Part shown: positions 42,569 to 50,445 of the stretch, piece by piece
Numbering within the stretch: position 1 is the stretch's first letter
Layout of the letters: the number at the start of each line of letters is the position of its first letter
NCBI GenBank assembly: GCA_937870635.1
Contig: CALMZP010000170.1
Coordinates: 1 to 50,674, forward strand
Direction: 5' to 3'
Source of the DNA: an uncultured Acidobacteriota bacterium
Lineage (GTDB): Bacteria; Acidobacteriota; Thermoanaerobaculia; Gp7-AA8
DNA: 50,674 nt
Notes under the pieces: generated by a model
Databases searched by the model: none
Told to the model about the DNA's origin: nothing
The model's input: only the letters and a program-made list of their open reading frames with translations
Position numbers and translations under genes: made by a program

Positions 42569-43528
42569 ATGCACGAGCTGCAGAGAATTCACGAGGCCGT
42601 CGGTGCGCTCCTGGGAGCGCACAAAGCAGGGCTTCTCGTGACGGTCATCGGCACGCGCGGATCGACTTACCGCCGGCCGGGGGCACGATCGGTGATCGGC
42701 GAGGACGGTTCCGTGACGGGGGCAATCTCGGGCGGCTGCGTCGAGCGCGACATCGCCCTTCGCGCCAAAGCGTGGGTCGCTGATTTCCAGCCGCGCGTGG
42801 TGACGTACGACTCCTCCAGCACCGAGGACATCGTGTTCGGGCTCGGCCTCGGATGTCGGGGGAAGATCGAGATGCTCGTGCAGCCGTTCGATGCCGCGCA
42901 TCCGCCGGCGCTGCCTCCGATTCCGCGGCACGAGCGGCTCATGTGGACAACGGCGTTCGAAGGACGGGTCGTGCTCGAAGAAGAAATCGAGCCGCAGCGC
43001 GCGGTGGCGGTCTTCGGCCGCGGCCCCGATACCGAGCCGGTGGCCAACGTGGCCAACGCCATCGGCTGGCGCGCGGAGATCTTCCAGTCGTGGGATGAGC
43101 CCGATCTTCGCGGCTTCCATGCCGTCGTGATCATGACGCACAACTTCCTGCACGATGTGGCGCTGGTGCAGGCAGCGTTCGCATCGGACGCCGAATACAT
43201 CGGACTCCTGGGTCCGAAATCGAGGGGCGAAGAGATTCTCACGCAGATCGGCGTCGTGACCCCCGACATGCGCCACCGCCTCCACGGCCCCGCCGGCCTC
43301 GACCTCGGCGGCGAGACACCCGAGGCCATTGCGCTCTCGATCGTGGCGGAGATCCAGGCGATCTTTCACGATTCGACCGCCGAGCCGTTGCGCGAGAAGG
43401 ATGGACCGATTCATGACCCGGCCGAAAAGGATTTTGGATTTTCGATTTTGGATTTTGGATTGGCCCGAAATCGAGAAAATCCAAAATCCAAAATCCAGAA
43501 TCCAAAATTGCCCGGCCGTCCCGAATGA
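42569..43528 (+). CDS. XdhC-family molybdenum cofactor insertion protein
   Basis: Accessory protein that binds, sulfurates and delivers molybdenum cofactor to the hydroxylase. In 319 residues, the XdhC part has VIGTRGSTYRRPGARSVIG and SGGCVERDI. A C-terminal Rossmann-like domain (VAVFGRGPDTEPVANVANAI, YIGLLGPKSRG, GPAGLDLGGETPEAIALSI) follows. The last 30 or so residues (DFGFSILDFGLARN and following) are encoded by heptamer array H7, so they are not part of the native fold. The stop overlaps the next gene as ATGA, showing that the array has been kept inside the operon. Confidence 0.9.
   Translation: MHELQRIHEAVGALLGAHKAGLLVTVIGTRGSTYRRPGARSVIGEDGSVTGAISGGCVERDIALRAKAWVADFQPRVVTYDSSSTEDIVFGLGLGCRGKIEMLVQPFDAAHPPALPPIPRHERLMWTTAFEGRVVLEEEIEPQRAVAVFGRGPDTEPVANVANAIGWRAEIFQSWDEPDLRGFHAVVIMTHNFLHDVALVQAAFASDAEYIGLLGPKSRGEEILTQIGVVTPDMRHRLHGPAGLDLGGETPEAIALSIVAEIQAIFHDSTAEPLREKDGPIHDPAEKDFGFSILDFGLARNRENPKSKIQNPKLPGRPE
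43431..43509. repeat. TTTTGGA heptamer array inside xdhC end (H7)
   Basis: Four left units (one variant), a 14-base spacer and about five right units (one variant). It lies within the reading frame and encodes the last 30 residues of the XdhC protein. Unlike the other copies, it comes before the stop codon. Confidence 0.94.
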
Positions 43529-44058
43529 CGATCGCGGTGGTCCTCGCGGCCGGCGGTTCGTCGCGACTGGGCCGGCCGAAGCAGCTGCTCGATTTCCACG
43601 GCGAACCGCTCATCGTTCACGCGGTGCGCGTCGCGCTGGGGGTTCAGTGCGAGCGGACGCTCGTGGTCTGGAGCCAGGCTGCACCCCCACCTCCGCTGCC
43701 GGACGTCGAGCTCATCGAAAACCCTGACTGGGCCGAAGGAATCAGCAGCTCCATTCGCGCCGCGGTTCGCGCGGCGGGGGAGGGAGGGCGGCTGCTCCTG
43801 ACTCTCGTCGACCAACCGCTCGTCACTGCCGGACATCTCCGGACGCTTGTGGAGACGAATGCGCCGATCGTTGCGACCGGCTATCGGGGAATCGCCGGTG
43901 TACCCGCCGTTTTCGGCCCGGAGTTTCGTGACGAACTGCTGGCGCTGCGCGGCGACCGCGGCGCGCGCGCGGTGATCGAGACGCATGGGGCGGTCGTGAT
44001 CCCGTTCGAGGCCGCGGCAATCGACGTCGACAGCGAAGAGGACTACCGGAAGCTGTGA
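43525..44058 (+). CDS. MobA/MocA-like cofactor nucleotidyltransferase
   Basis: Transfers CMP or GMP to molybdopterin to make the dinucleotide cofactor, probably CMP for this hydroxylase class. The 177 residues carry LAAGGSSRLGRPKQLL, the nucleotide-binding start, then LIENPDWAEGISSSIRAA and TLVDQPLVTAGH with the metal-binding Asp. The size matches MocA. It overlaps xdhC by 4 bp. Together iorA-iorB-xdhC-mocA form a complete enzyme-plus-maturation operon. Confidence 0.9.
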   Translation: MTIAVVLAAGGSSRLGRPKQLLDFHGEPLIVHAVRVALGVQCERTLVVWSQAAPPPPLPDVELIENPDWAEGISSSIRAAVRAAGEGGRLLLTLVDQPLVTAGHLRTLVETNAPIVATGYRGIAGVPAVFGPEFRDELLALRGDRGARAVIETHGAVVIPFEAAAIDVDSEEDYRKL

Positions 44059-44102
44059 CCCCCGGGCCTGGCAAGAGTGATGAATGCAGACGGAGGTCTG
44101 CA

Positions 44103-44498
44103 ATGAAGACAGTATTACCCCAGTTCAATCCTCAGGCGTTCGCGCTGCTCCGGATCGTCGCCGGAATCATGTTCATGATGCACGGAACGCAGAAGCTTTT
44201 CGGGTGGCCTGGCAGCGGAACGCCGGTCGCGTATGCGTCGGTCCCAGGCCTGGCGGGGATCATCGAAGTCGTATGCGGCGTGATGATCGCGATCGGCTTC
44301 TTCACAGGAATTGCGGCGTTCATCGCCAGCGGCGAGATGGCCGTCGCGTTCTTCATGGCCCACGCGCCGAACGGATTGAATCCGCTGCTCAACCAAGGCG
44401 AGCTCGCGGTCATCTACTGCTTTCTGTTCCTGTATATCGCCACGCGCGGCGCCGGGATCTGGAGTGTCGACGGGGCGGCCGGGCGGCGGAGAGAGTAG
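44103..44498 (+). CDS. DoxX family membrane protein
   Basis: A 131-residue, four-helix inner-membrane protein. FALLRIVAGIMFMMHGTQKL is the DoxX opening motif, followed by FGWPGSG and GLAGIIEVVCGVMIAIGFFT. Roles of DoxX relatives include thiosulfate or redox metabolism; here it is unknown. GGAGG lies six bases before ATG 44103. The frame begins at 44055 but has no better start. It is 44 bases after the cofactor transferase and may be in the same transcript. Confidence 0.87.
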   Translation: MKTVLPQFNPQAFALLRIVAGIMFMMHGTQKLFGWPGSGTPVAYASVPGLAGIIEVVCGVMIAIGFFTGIAAFIASGEMAVAFFMAHAPNGLNPLLNQGELAVIYCFLFLYIATRGAGIWSVDGAAGRRRE

Positions 44499-44533
44499 CG
44501 AAGAGAAGAGAGAACAGCGGAGAGGGAAGAGGG

Positions 44534-44623
44534 TTTCGACGGGAATGGTGAATGGTCAATGTTGAGTGGTGAATGGTGAAAGTGAACCGCTTCACCGCTT
44601 CACCGCTTCACCATTTACCATTG
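44534..44623. repeat. GTGAATG heptamers and CCGCTTCA octamers
   Basis: About six GTGAATG-like units are followed by three CCGCTTCA units and inverted TGGTAAA-type units. It sits between doxX and the small minus-strand ORF. The rest of 44499-44533 shows nothing recognisable. Confidence 0.85.
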
Positions 44624-44784
44624 AAGTATTCGTCGCCATACAGCTCGTGGTCGCCGCGGTTGTCGACGTGCGTCCATTGAATTCCCGTCAGGAAGCCGCA
44701 AAGGTCGAGTGTCTGGGTCGAAGCTGTGGCCGTGACGAGCAGCAGGAAGAGGAGTGAATATCTCGTTCGAGCCTCCGAGGGCAT
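44608..44784 (-). CDS. Small secreted protein, possible gene remnant
   Basis: Fifty-eight residues: MPSEARTRYS, a hydrophobic run (LLFLLLVTATAS) typical of a signal peptide, then TQTLDLCGFLTGIQWTHVDN and a short acidic end (GDHELYGDEYFNGKW). I recognise no family. Both ends lie in repeats: the start ATG is at the edge of a GGACCCT array and the stop is in the CTTCACC run. It may be a real small gene or what is left of a larger one after repeat insertion. No ribosome binding site is evident. Confidence 0.35.
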   Translation of the reverse strand: MPSEARTRYSLLFLLLVTATASTQTLDLCGFLTGIQWTHVDNRGDHELYGDEYFNGKW

Positions 44785-45011
44785 TGGACCCTGGACCCTG
44801 GACCTTGGGAGTGACGAAGTTCACGTCATCCTGAAGCCGGCGAAGCGCGGCGAAGGATCTCAGGTTGCGCAACTTGAGATCCTTCGGCGTCTCCGCGCCT
44901 CAGGATGACGTGCAGGGACCGACCGCGACTCGTCACTCGTCACTCGTCACTCCCAGGGTCCAGGGTCCAAGGTCCAAGGTCCAAGGTCCATTTTCCGAGG
45001 GTCCAGGGTCA
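44784..45011. repeat. Composite repeat: GGACCCT array, hairpin, CTCGTCA and AGGGTCC arrays
   Basis: GGACCCT units (44785-44810) are followed by a hairpin (44822-44912) with CACGTCATCCTGA at one end and TCAGGATGACGTG at the other. Then come CTCGTCA units (44928-44950) and AGGGTCC units (about 44953-45009). It is the same architecture as 36523-36783. The right edge forms the stop codon of the aspartyl-protease-like gene. Confidence 0.9.
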
Positions 45012-45740
45012 TTTTATGGGCACGCGCGGGTCTCTCCACAAGCCGGCGTGCCGCTGCGCGTAGTCGATCGATACGAGGAACTTCGACAGAAGCCGGTTGC
45101 CGATCCGGGCGCGGCTGACATCGGCCAGTGTCACGTCGACTTTCTCGAACACCGTGCCGGCGATCTCGACGCGCGCGGCAACGGCGCGGCCCGCTGCCGA
45201 CGTTCCCCTCGGAAGGATGAGCGTGTCGGGGATGGCCGTGTCGAGCGCCGCGGGCAGCCTCCGTCCGTCGACGATCACGGCGATCGCCGGTTCGTCCTCG
45301 AACCGGTAAATCGTCATCCCGTCGGTGTGGATGCCTTCCTTCTGATACGTGATGAGGCCTTCGACATAGTTGATGGTGATGGCGTGCTCCGACCACGCGT
45401 CGAACCCGATGATGGCATCGCCGACCTTCGAGAGATCGACGTAGATCGGATCGAGGGAGACCGCTTCCCGCGCATTCGTCAGCGACAGGGTGGCGTGGCG
45501 CGGTTGTCCAGGGAGAAACGAAGGGTTGACCATGGTCCGCGGATGGGCCGATCCGAGGAAGTAACGCCCGGCGCGGTTGTCGAGGGTGACCGTGTCGAGA
45601 CGCAGGAGATTGTTCTCGATGGTGAACGAGAGATTGACCTCCTTGTTCCTCTCACGAGCCTCCACGCCGCGTGAAATGGCGGACTGACACCCTGCCAGCA
45701 GAATGCAGCACATTGTGGCTGCTGTCCTTGCTCTCTTCAT
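45009..45740 (-). CDS. Aspartyl-protease-like lipoprotein
   Basis: A 243-residue lipoprotein: MKRARTAATMCCILLAGCQS, with lipobox LLAGC, then a beta-rich domain of the retropepsin-like type. The motif AALDTAIPDTLILPRG could be the catalytic Asp loop, and a second half with IIGFDAWSEHAITINY resembles the domain pairing seen in such proteins. Activity is not certain because the exact DTG triad is replaced by DTA. An alternative start is ATG 45755. It is divergent from pruA with a 69-base gap. The stop is shared with the AGGGTCC array. Confidence 0.65.
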   Translation of the reverse strand: MKRARTAATMCCILLAGCQSAISRGVEARERNKEVNLSFTIENNLLRLDTVTLDNRAGRYFLGSAHPRTMVNPSFLPGQPRHATLSLTNAREAVSLDPIYVDLSKVGDAIIGFDAWSEHAITINYVEGLITYQKEGIHTDGMTIYRFEDEPAIAVIVDGRRLPAALDTAIPDTLILPRGTSAAGRAVAARVEIAGTVFEKVDVTLADVSRARIGNRLLSKFLVSIDYAQRHAGLWRDPRVPIK

Positions 45741-45809
45741 CGTTTTGGATAACATTCGCCGTCTCGCCACGCGCCCTCGTGCAAACGAGGTGCTAAAGGA
45801 CACCATTCA

Positions 45810-47375
45810 ATGACAAATCTCCCGGAATTCAAGAACGAAGCGCTCACAGACTTCAGCAAACCCGAACACCGCTCCGCCATGGAGCGCGCTCTTCAGAAGG
45901 TCAAAGGAGAGCTGGGACGGGAATATCCGCTGGTCATCAACGGAAGAAAAGTCACCGGTCTCAAGACCTTCGACTCCATCAACCCATCGCACAAGGACGA
46001 GATTCTGGGCCGGTTCCAGAAAGGAACGAAGGCCCACGTCGAGGAGGCGATCGACGCCGCGGCCGCCGCATTCGAGAAATGGAAGCGCGAGCCGGCTGCA
46101 ACCCGCGCCGGACTCCTGCTCAAGGCCGCGAAGCTCCTCCGCGAGAGGAAACACGAATTCTCCGCCACGATGGTCTACGAGGTGGGCAAGACCTGGCCCG
46201 AGGCTGACGCCGATACGGCCGAGGCGATCGATTTCCTGGAGTTTTACGCGAGAGAGGCGTTGCGCTGGGGCGCCGACCATCCCACGACGCGCATCGAATC
46301 GGAACACAACAGGCTCGTTTACATCCCGCTCGGTGTCGGAGCGGTCATTCCGCCGTGGAACTTCCCGCTGGCCATCATGGCCGGAATGACCACCGCGGCG
46401 ATCGTCACCGGCAACACGGTCGTTCTCAAGCCCTCCTCCGATGCGCCGTGGATCGCCTATCGATTCTTCGCGCTGCTCGAAGAGGCTGGCATGCCGCCGG
46501 GGGTCGGCAACTTCGTCAGCGGTTCGGGCGGCGAAGTCGGCGATCCGCTCACGCAGAGCCCGAAGGTCCGCTTCATCGCCTTCACGGGATCGAAGGAAGT
46601 CGGCCTCCACATCAACGAAGAAGCGGCGAAGGTTCCGAAGGGTCAGCTGTGGATCAAGCGCGTGATCGCGGAGATGGGCGGCAAGGACGCGATCATTGTC
46701 GACCGCGAGACGTCGAATCTCGATGAGGCGGCGGCGGCAGTCGTCGCGTCGGCGTTCGGGTTTCAGGGGCAGAAGTGCTCGGCGTGCTCGCGGCTCATCG
46801 TCGACGAGGCGATTTACGACAAGTTCGTGCCGATGGTGGTCGAGAAGACGAAGAAGCTGAAGATCGGGCCGCCCGAGGCGGCGGATTCGCAGGTCGGCCC
46901 CGTCGTCAACGAAAAGGCGATGAAGAAGATCAAGGAGTACATCGACAAGGGCTCGAAGGAAGGACGCCTGGTCGCTGGCGGAAACGTGCAGGCGAAGGAT
47001 GGGTTTTACGTCGAGCCGACGGTCATCGCGGACGTCGATCCGCACGCCACAATCGCGCAGGAAGAGATCTTCGGACCTGTCCTGGCTGTGATGAAGGCGA
47101 AGGACTTTGACGACGCGCTGCGCATCGCGAACGACACGCAGTATGGGCTCACCGGAGCCGTCTTTACTGACAACGAGGAGAAACTCGAGCGCGCCAGCGA
47201 AGAGTTTTTCGTGGGAAACCTCTATCTGAATCGCAAGTGCACGGGCGCGCTGGTCGGCGTGCATCCGTTCGGCGGGTTCAACATGTCCGGCACCGATTCC
47301 AAAGCCGGAGGGCGCGATTACCTCGGACTCTTCCTGCAGGCGAAGTCGATCGCAAAGAAGATCAAGAAATCCTAG
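45810..47375 (+). CDS. pruA: 1-Pyrroline-5-carboxylate dehydrogenase
   Basis: Oxidises glutamate semialdehyde to glutamate in proline catabolism. Of 521 residues, the start has REYPLVINGRKVTG. PWNFPLAIMAGMTTAAIVTG and FTGSKEVG bind NAD, the Glu lies in EMGGKDAIIV, the nucleophile Cys in GQKCSACSR and the closing motif is EEIFGPVLAV. The length and C-terminal GGFNMSGTDSKAGG fit the RocA/PruA single-function type. A small hairpin (CTCGT, GCAA, ACGAG) lies in the leader. No proline dehydrogenase gene is in the window. The TAG stop is two bases from a P3 palindrome. Confidence 0.93.
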   Translation: MTNLPEFKNEALTDFSKPEHRSAMERALQKVKGELGREYPLVINGRKVTGLKTFDSINPSHKDEILGRFQKGTKAHVEEAIDAAAAAFEKWKREPAATRAGLLLKAAKLLRERKHEFSATMVYEVGKTWPEADADTAEAIDFLEFYAREALRWGADHPTTRIESEHNRLVYIPLGVGAVIPPWNFPLAIMAGMTTAAIVTGNTVVLKPSSDAPWIAYRFFALLEEAGMPPGVGNFVSGSGGEVGDPLTQSPKVRFIAFTGSKEVGLHINEEAAKVPKGQLWIKRVIAEMGGKDAIIVDRETSNLDEAAAAVVASAFGFQGQKCSACSRLIVDEAIYDKFVPMVVEKTKKLKIGPPEAADSQVGPVVNEKAMKKIKEYIDKGSKEGRLVAGGNVQAKDGFYVEPTVIADVDPHATIAQEEIFGPVLAVMKAKDFDDALRIANDTQYGLTGAVFTDNEEKLERASEEFFVGNLYLNRKCTGALVGVHPFGGFNMSGTDSKAGGRDYLGLFLQAKSIAKKIKKS

Positions 47376-47377
47376 AA

Positions 47378-47456
47378 GTGGAGCCGCGGGCGATCCGCCC
47401 GCCGGGGGTGACACGGTCATGCGTGGGACCGCGGGCGGGATCGCCCGCGGCTCCAC
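47378..47456. repeat. P3 palindrome (GTGGAGC family)
   Basis: Outer arms GTGGAGCCGCGGGCGATC and GATCGCCCGCGGCTCCAC pair around a larger loop containing CACGGTCATGCGTG. It lies between the convergent pruA and tonB genes, two bases after the pruA stop and seven before the tonB stop. Confidence 0.9.
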
Positions 47457-47463
47457 ACTGTGG

Positions 47464-48396
47464 CTAGTTATCCAGCTTGAAGTTGACGGTCAGGTTGAAG
47501 ATGACGTCGACCGGCTGGCCGTTGAGCGTGCCTGGTTTGAACTTCCACTGGCGCACTGCCCGCTCGGCCGCTTCCGCGAGACCCATCGGCAATCCCTTGA
47601 TGACTCTGACGCGATCGACGTTACCGTTCTTGTCGATCGTCGCTTCGACGATGACCACACCCGACACGCGCGCATTCCGCGCGATCTCCGTGTACTCCGG
47701 TTCGACTCGGTTCGTGACCTTTGGCGCCTTGACGTCGCCGCCGACACGAAGCGGTCCGCTGGGAGGAGCAACAGGAGCTTCCACGCCGCCCGTGCCGTCG
47801 CCTTCCTTGCCCGTGCCGGTACCGCCGACCTTGCCACCGACGACTCCGCCGATCTCGCCGCCGACCACCCCACCGATCTGACCGCCGACAACGCCGCCAA
47901 TTTCGCCACCGACGACGCCGCCGTGCTGGCCGCCAGGCACGCCACCGACGACACCGCCCGGCACGCCGCCATCAACTGCCGCCGGCGCTGAACCCTGAGA
48001 AGGCTCGGACGAGGGGGCCAGGTCTGAGACGCCGGCCGAAGTCACTGGAATGGGGTCAACGACTGGTACTTCCTTCGGAACCTCACGCGGCTGGACGAAC
48101 GTCTGCTGGACAGGCGTCGGCTCGACCCGCGGCTGAACCCTTGGGGTCTGGGGCGCGCTGTTCGTAGCCGCTGGCGGAGGGGGCGGGGGAGGAGGAGGCG
48201 GCGGAGGAGCCGCGCCCTGCGTCACGAACGCACTGATTGGTTTCGCCTCGGCGTCGACCTGATGCGAAGCGGTCGCGCCGACTACGATGATGGATCCAAC
48301 GAGAACTCCATGGAGCGCGAAAGAGGCAATGGAGGCCTTCCAGCCACCCTTTTGTCTCTTTTTGTCAGACTCGATAAGCTGCTTCTGGAGATCCAT
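47464..48396 (-). CDS. TonB-like energy transducer
   Basis: Inner-membrane-anchored protein that couples proton motive force to outer-membrane receptors. In 310 residues I see a short cytoplasmic start, one helix (ASIASFALHGVLVGSIIVVG), a polyproline stretch, and Pro/Val/Glu-rich and Gly/Val-rich spacers. The C-terminal TonB domain is PEYTEIARNARVSGVVIVEA with WKFKPGTLNGQPVDV. The Gly/Val spacer contains four GGVVGG-x-x octapeptides. GGAGA lies seven bases before the ATG. It is divergent from the next lipoprotein gene with 87 AT-rich bases between. Confidence 0.9.
   Translation of the reverse strand: MDLQKQLIESDKKRQKGGWKASIASFALHGVLVGSIIVVGATASHQVDAEAKPISAFVTQGAAPPPPPPPPPPPPAATNSAPQTPRVQPRVEPTPVQQTFVQPREVPKEVPVVDPIPVTSAGVSDLAPSSEPSQGSAPAAVDGGVPGGVVGGVPGGQHGGVVGGEIGGVVGGQIGGVVGGEIGGVVGGKVGGTGTGKEGDGTGGVEAPVAPPSGPLRVGGDVKAPKVTNRVEPEYTEIARNARVSGVVIVEATIDKNGNVDRVRVIKGLPMGLAEAAERAVRQWKFKPGTLNGQPVDVIFNLTVNFKLDN
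47827..47922 (-). repeat. Four 24-bp coding repeats in tonB (GGVVGG octapeptide)
   Basis: Four units encode GGVVGGEI, GGVVGGQI, GGVVGGEI and GGVVGGKV. They probably vary in number between strains and set the length of the periplasm-spanning linker. Confidence 0.85.
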
Positions 48397-48483
48397 TTAT
48401 TTTCTCCTGTCTGCATCTATTATTAGCAGATCCGATACCAAGCCTTTTCTTCTTTCAGATCAATCATTTACAATGGCATTGAT

Positions 48484-49545
48484 ATGAAATTCCTGCCATG
48501 GAATCCGGCTCCATTTCTAGTGCTGCTGGGAGGCTGCGCCAGCAGCCTTGCCCCGATCCCTGAGGCATGGAAGAGTCCGCCTGCCGCCCGCGCATTCACG
48601 CGGGCTGAACTGCGTCGAACCGTCATCGACACGTCGCCGGTGGCGAGGAGCCCGCGGGATGTGGCCGAGGCCGCTGAGGTGGGGGTCGTTACCGATGCGG
48701 AAGGCGCGCGGATCTACCGCGGGAGCACGCCGCTGACGCCGCAGTATCGAGAGATCGAATCCTTCGACGTCTCTCTCGATCGCCGGGAGATCGTTTTTTC
48801 CGCAAAACGTGACGCGAACTTCGACGTCGGCCTGGTGTCACTCGACGGGAGTCAGGTCAACTGGATTCCGGAGGAGCCGGCCGATGAAGTCGCCCCGCGC
48901 TGGGCGCCTCGTGGCAACAAAGCCTCTTTCATCGTCCGGAACAAGGCTGGCGACCTGATCCGCACGGTCCACATTCCCACGGCCTTCCAGTTGATCGTCG
49001 ATTTTCCGTTCGGCATTGTGCGAGGACTGGCGTGGGACGACGCAGGTGAACGCTTCGCCGTGTCGTGGGAAACGGCCGATGCGTCGCAGCGCATCGAGAC
49101 CATGAAGTACGACGGGGTGGGGCGCAGGATCGCCGTTCCGCCCGCGATCGACCTGGCCGTCAACGTCACTCCCTTCGGCGGCGGACTGATGCTGAGACCG
49201 GAATCGATGGTCTACAACGAGCGCCTGCCCCTGGTCATCTGGGTCACGAACGGCCAGAAAAACAGCTGGAACGACGCTCGGGGCGAACTGATGAAAGATG
49301 GGGGGATCGCGGTGCTGGTCCTCGACGGTCCACCTGATGCCACCGTGATGAACGCGATCGCGGAGACGGCATGGATCGACCCCAGGCGGATGTTCGCGGT
49401 CGGCGCCACGGTCCCCGGGACGGTCTCGATCGTCGGCGATGCGTTGGTGCCAGCCGGTTTCTACCGAACCACACCCGAAGTCATTTCCGTGCATCCCTCT
49501 GGCGTAGAATCTCTTGCGGCGGGGTGGATTCGCGCCCAGCAGTAG
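48484..49545 (+). CDS. Hypothetical lipoprotein with beta-propeller-like repeats
   Basis: 353 residues. The start is a lipoprotein signal (PAPFLVLLGGCASS, lipobox LLGGC). It is followed by segments that resemble TolB or S9 peptidase propeller blades (SFDVSLDRREIVFSAKRDAN, APRWAPRGNKASFIV, GLAWDDAGERFAVSWE). A final part looks like a worn alpha/beta-hydrolase (LPLVIWVTNGQKNSWNDARG, DPRRMFAVGAT) without a clear GxSxG. This suggests an inactive prolyl-oligopeptidase relative, but I am not certain. The TAG stop is two bases from palindrome P1. Confidence 0.65.
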   Translation: MKFLPWNPAPFLVLLGGCASSLAPIPEAWKSPPAARAFTRAELRRTVIDTSPVARSPRDVAEAAEVGVVTDAEGARIYRGSTPLTPQYREIESFDVSLDRREIVFSAKRDANFDVGLVSLDGSQVNWIPEEPADEVAPRWAPRGNKASFIVRNKAGDLIRTVHIPTAFQLIVDFPFGIVRGLAWDDAGERFAVSWETADASQRIETMKYDGVGRRIAVPPAIDLAVNVTPFGGGLMLRPESMVYNERLPLVIWVTNGQKNSWNDARGELMKDGGIAVLVLDGPPDATVMNAIAETAWIDPRRMFAVGATVPGTVSIVGDALVPAGFYRTTPEVISVHPSGVESLAAGWIRAQQ

Positions 49546-49547
49546 CC

Positions 49548-49655
49548 GTCATGGTGTCAGGTCTGGAAAAACAACTTTTCTTCCAGAATTGGTGTGCCAC
49601 GCGTGGCACACCAATTCTGGAAGAAAAGTTGTTTTTCCAGACCTGACACCATGAC
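49548..49655. repeat. P1 palindrome, perfect 108 bp
   Basis: A perfect uninterrupted palindrome of 108 bases, 54 per arm, centred at ACGCGT (49599-49604). The outer 37 bases per arm equal those at 11901, and the right arm's last 49 bases equal 1-49. It lies between the lipoprotein stop and lepB, and its ATG (49651) is in frame with lepB. Confidence 0.96.
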
Positions 49656-49677
49656 AAACCGGATTTGCGAGGGTTCT

Positions 49678-50445
49678 TTGGCCACAGATGAAACCGTAAA
49701 GAAGTCGACGGCGCGGGAGTACTACGAAGCGCTGCTGATCGCCGTCATTTTCGTCAATTTCGCGCGCATCTTCGTCTTTCAGGCCTTCAAGATCCCCACC
49801 GGCTCGATGGAAGACAACCTGAAGATCGGCGATCACATCATCGTCAATAAATTCATCTACGGCCCCAACGGCCTCGGACCTCTTTCCGCGGTGGCGCCGA
49901 TCCGCGAGGTGCGGCGCGGCGACATCATCGTTTTCAGATATCCGCTGCAGCCGGACACGGATTTCGTGAAGCGGGTGATCGGCATGCCGGGGGACGAGAT
50001 CGAGATCCGGGACAAGAAGGTTTCCGTGAACGGGAAGCGGCTCGACGAACCGTACGTTCTCCACGAGGACCCGCAGGTGTACCCGAATCAGCCCGCGTTG
50101 CCGGAGCCGTACCGGTCGCGCGATCAGTTCGGCCCCTACACCGTGCCGCCCGACTCGTATTTCGCCATGGGCGACAATCGAGACCGTTCGAGCGATTCGC
50201 GGTACTGGGGAACGGTGCCTCGCTCGATGATCAAAGGGCGGGCATTCATGGTGTACTGGTCCTTCGCGAGCGAGCCTCCGCCACCGGGCAGCCCGCCCAT
50301 CGAGCGTTTCAAAGAGCTGGTCGGAGTGGTCATCCACTTCTTCGACCGGACCAGGTGGCAACGGACCTTTTTCATTGTCGACAGCAAATACCACTACACG
50401 CCTGATCCACCGGGCGAGAGAAGTACCCCCTATGGTTTCGAGTGA
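49678..50445 (+). CDS. lepB: Signal peptidase I
   Basis: Cleaves signal peptides from exported proteins at the outer face of the inner membrane. One N-terminal helix (ALLIAVIFVNFARIFVFQAF) is followed by the serine in PTGSMEDNL and the general-base lysine in FVKRVIGMPGDEI, then MGDNRDRSSDSRYWG. The C-terminal insert (SFASEPPPPGSPPIERF) is typical of one soil-bacterial subtype. I prefer the TTG at 49678 because GAGGG lies four bases upstream. ATG 49651 adds nine residues but belongs to the palindrome. It overlaps the next gene by 14 bp. Confidence 0.93.
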   Translation: MATDETVKKSTAREYYEALLIAVIFVNFARIFVFQAFKIPTGSMEDNLKIGDHIIVNKFIYGPNGLGPLSAVAPIREVRRGDIIVFRYPLQPDTDFVKRVIGMPGDEIEIRDKKVSVNGKRLDEPYVLHEDPQVYPNQPALPEPYRSRDQFGPYTVPPDSYFAMGDNRDRSSDSRYWGTVPRSMIKGRAFMVYWSFASEPPPPGSPPIERFKELVGVVIHFFDRTRWQRTFFIVDSKYHYTPDPPGERSTPYGFE

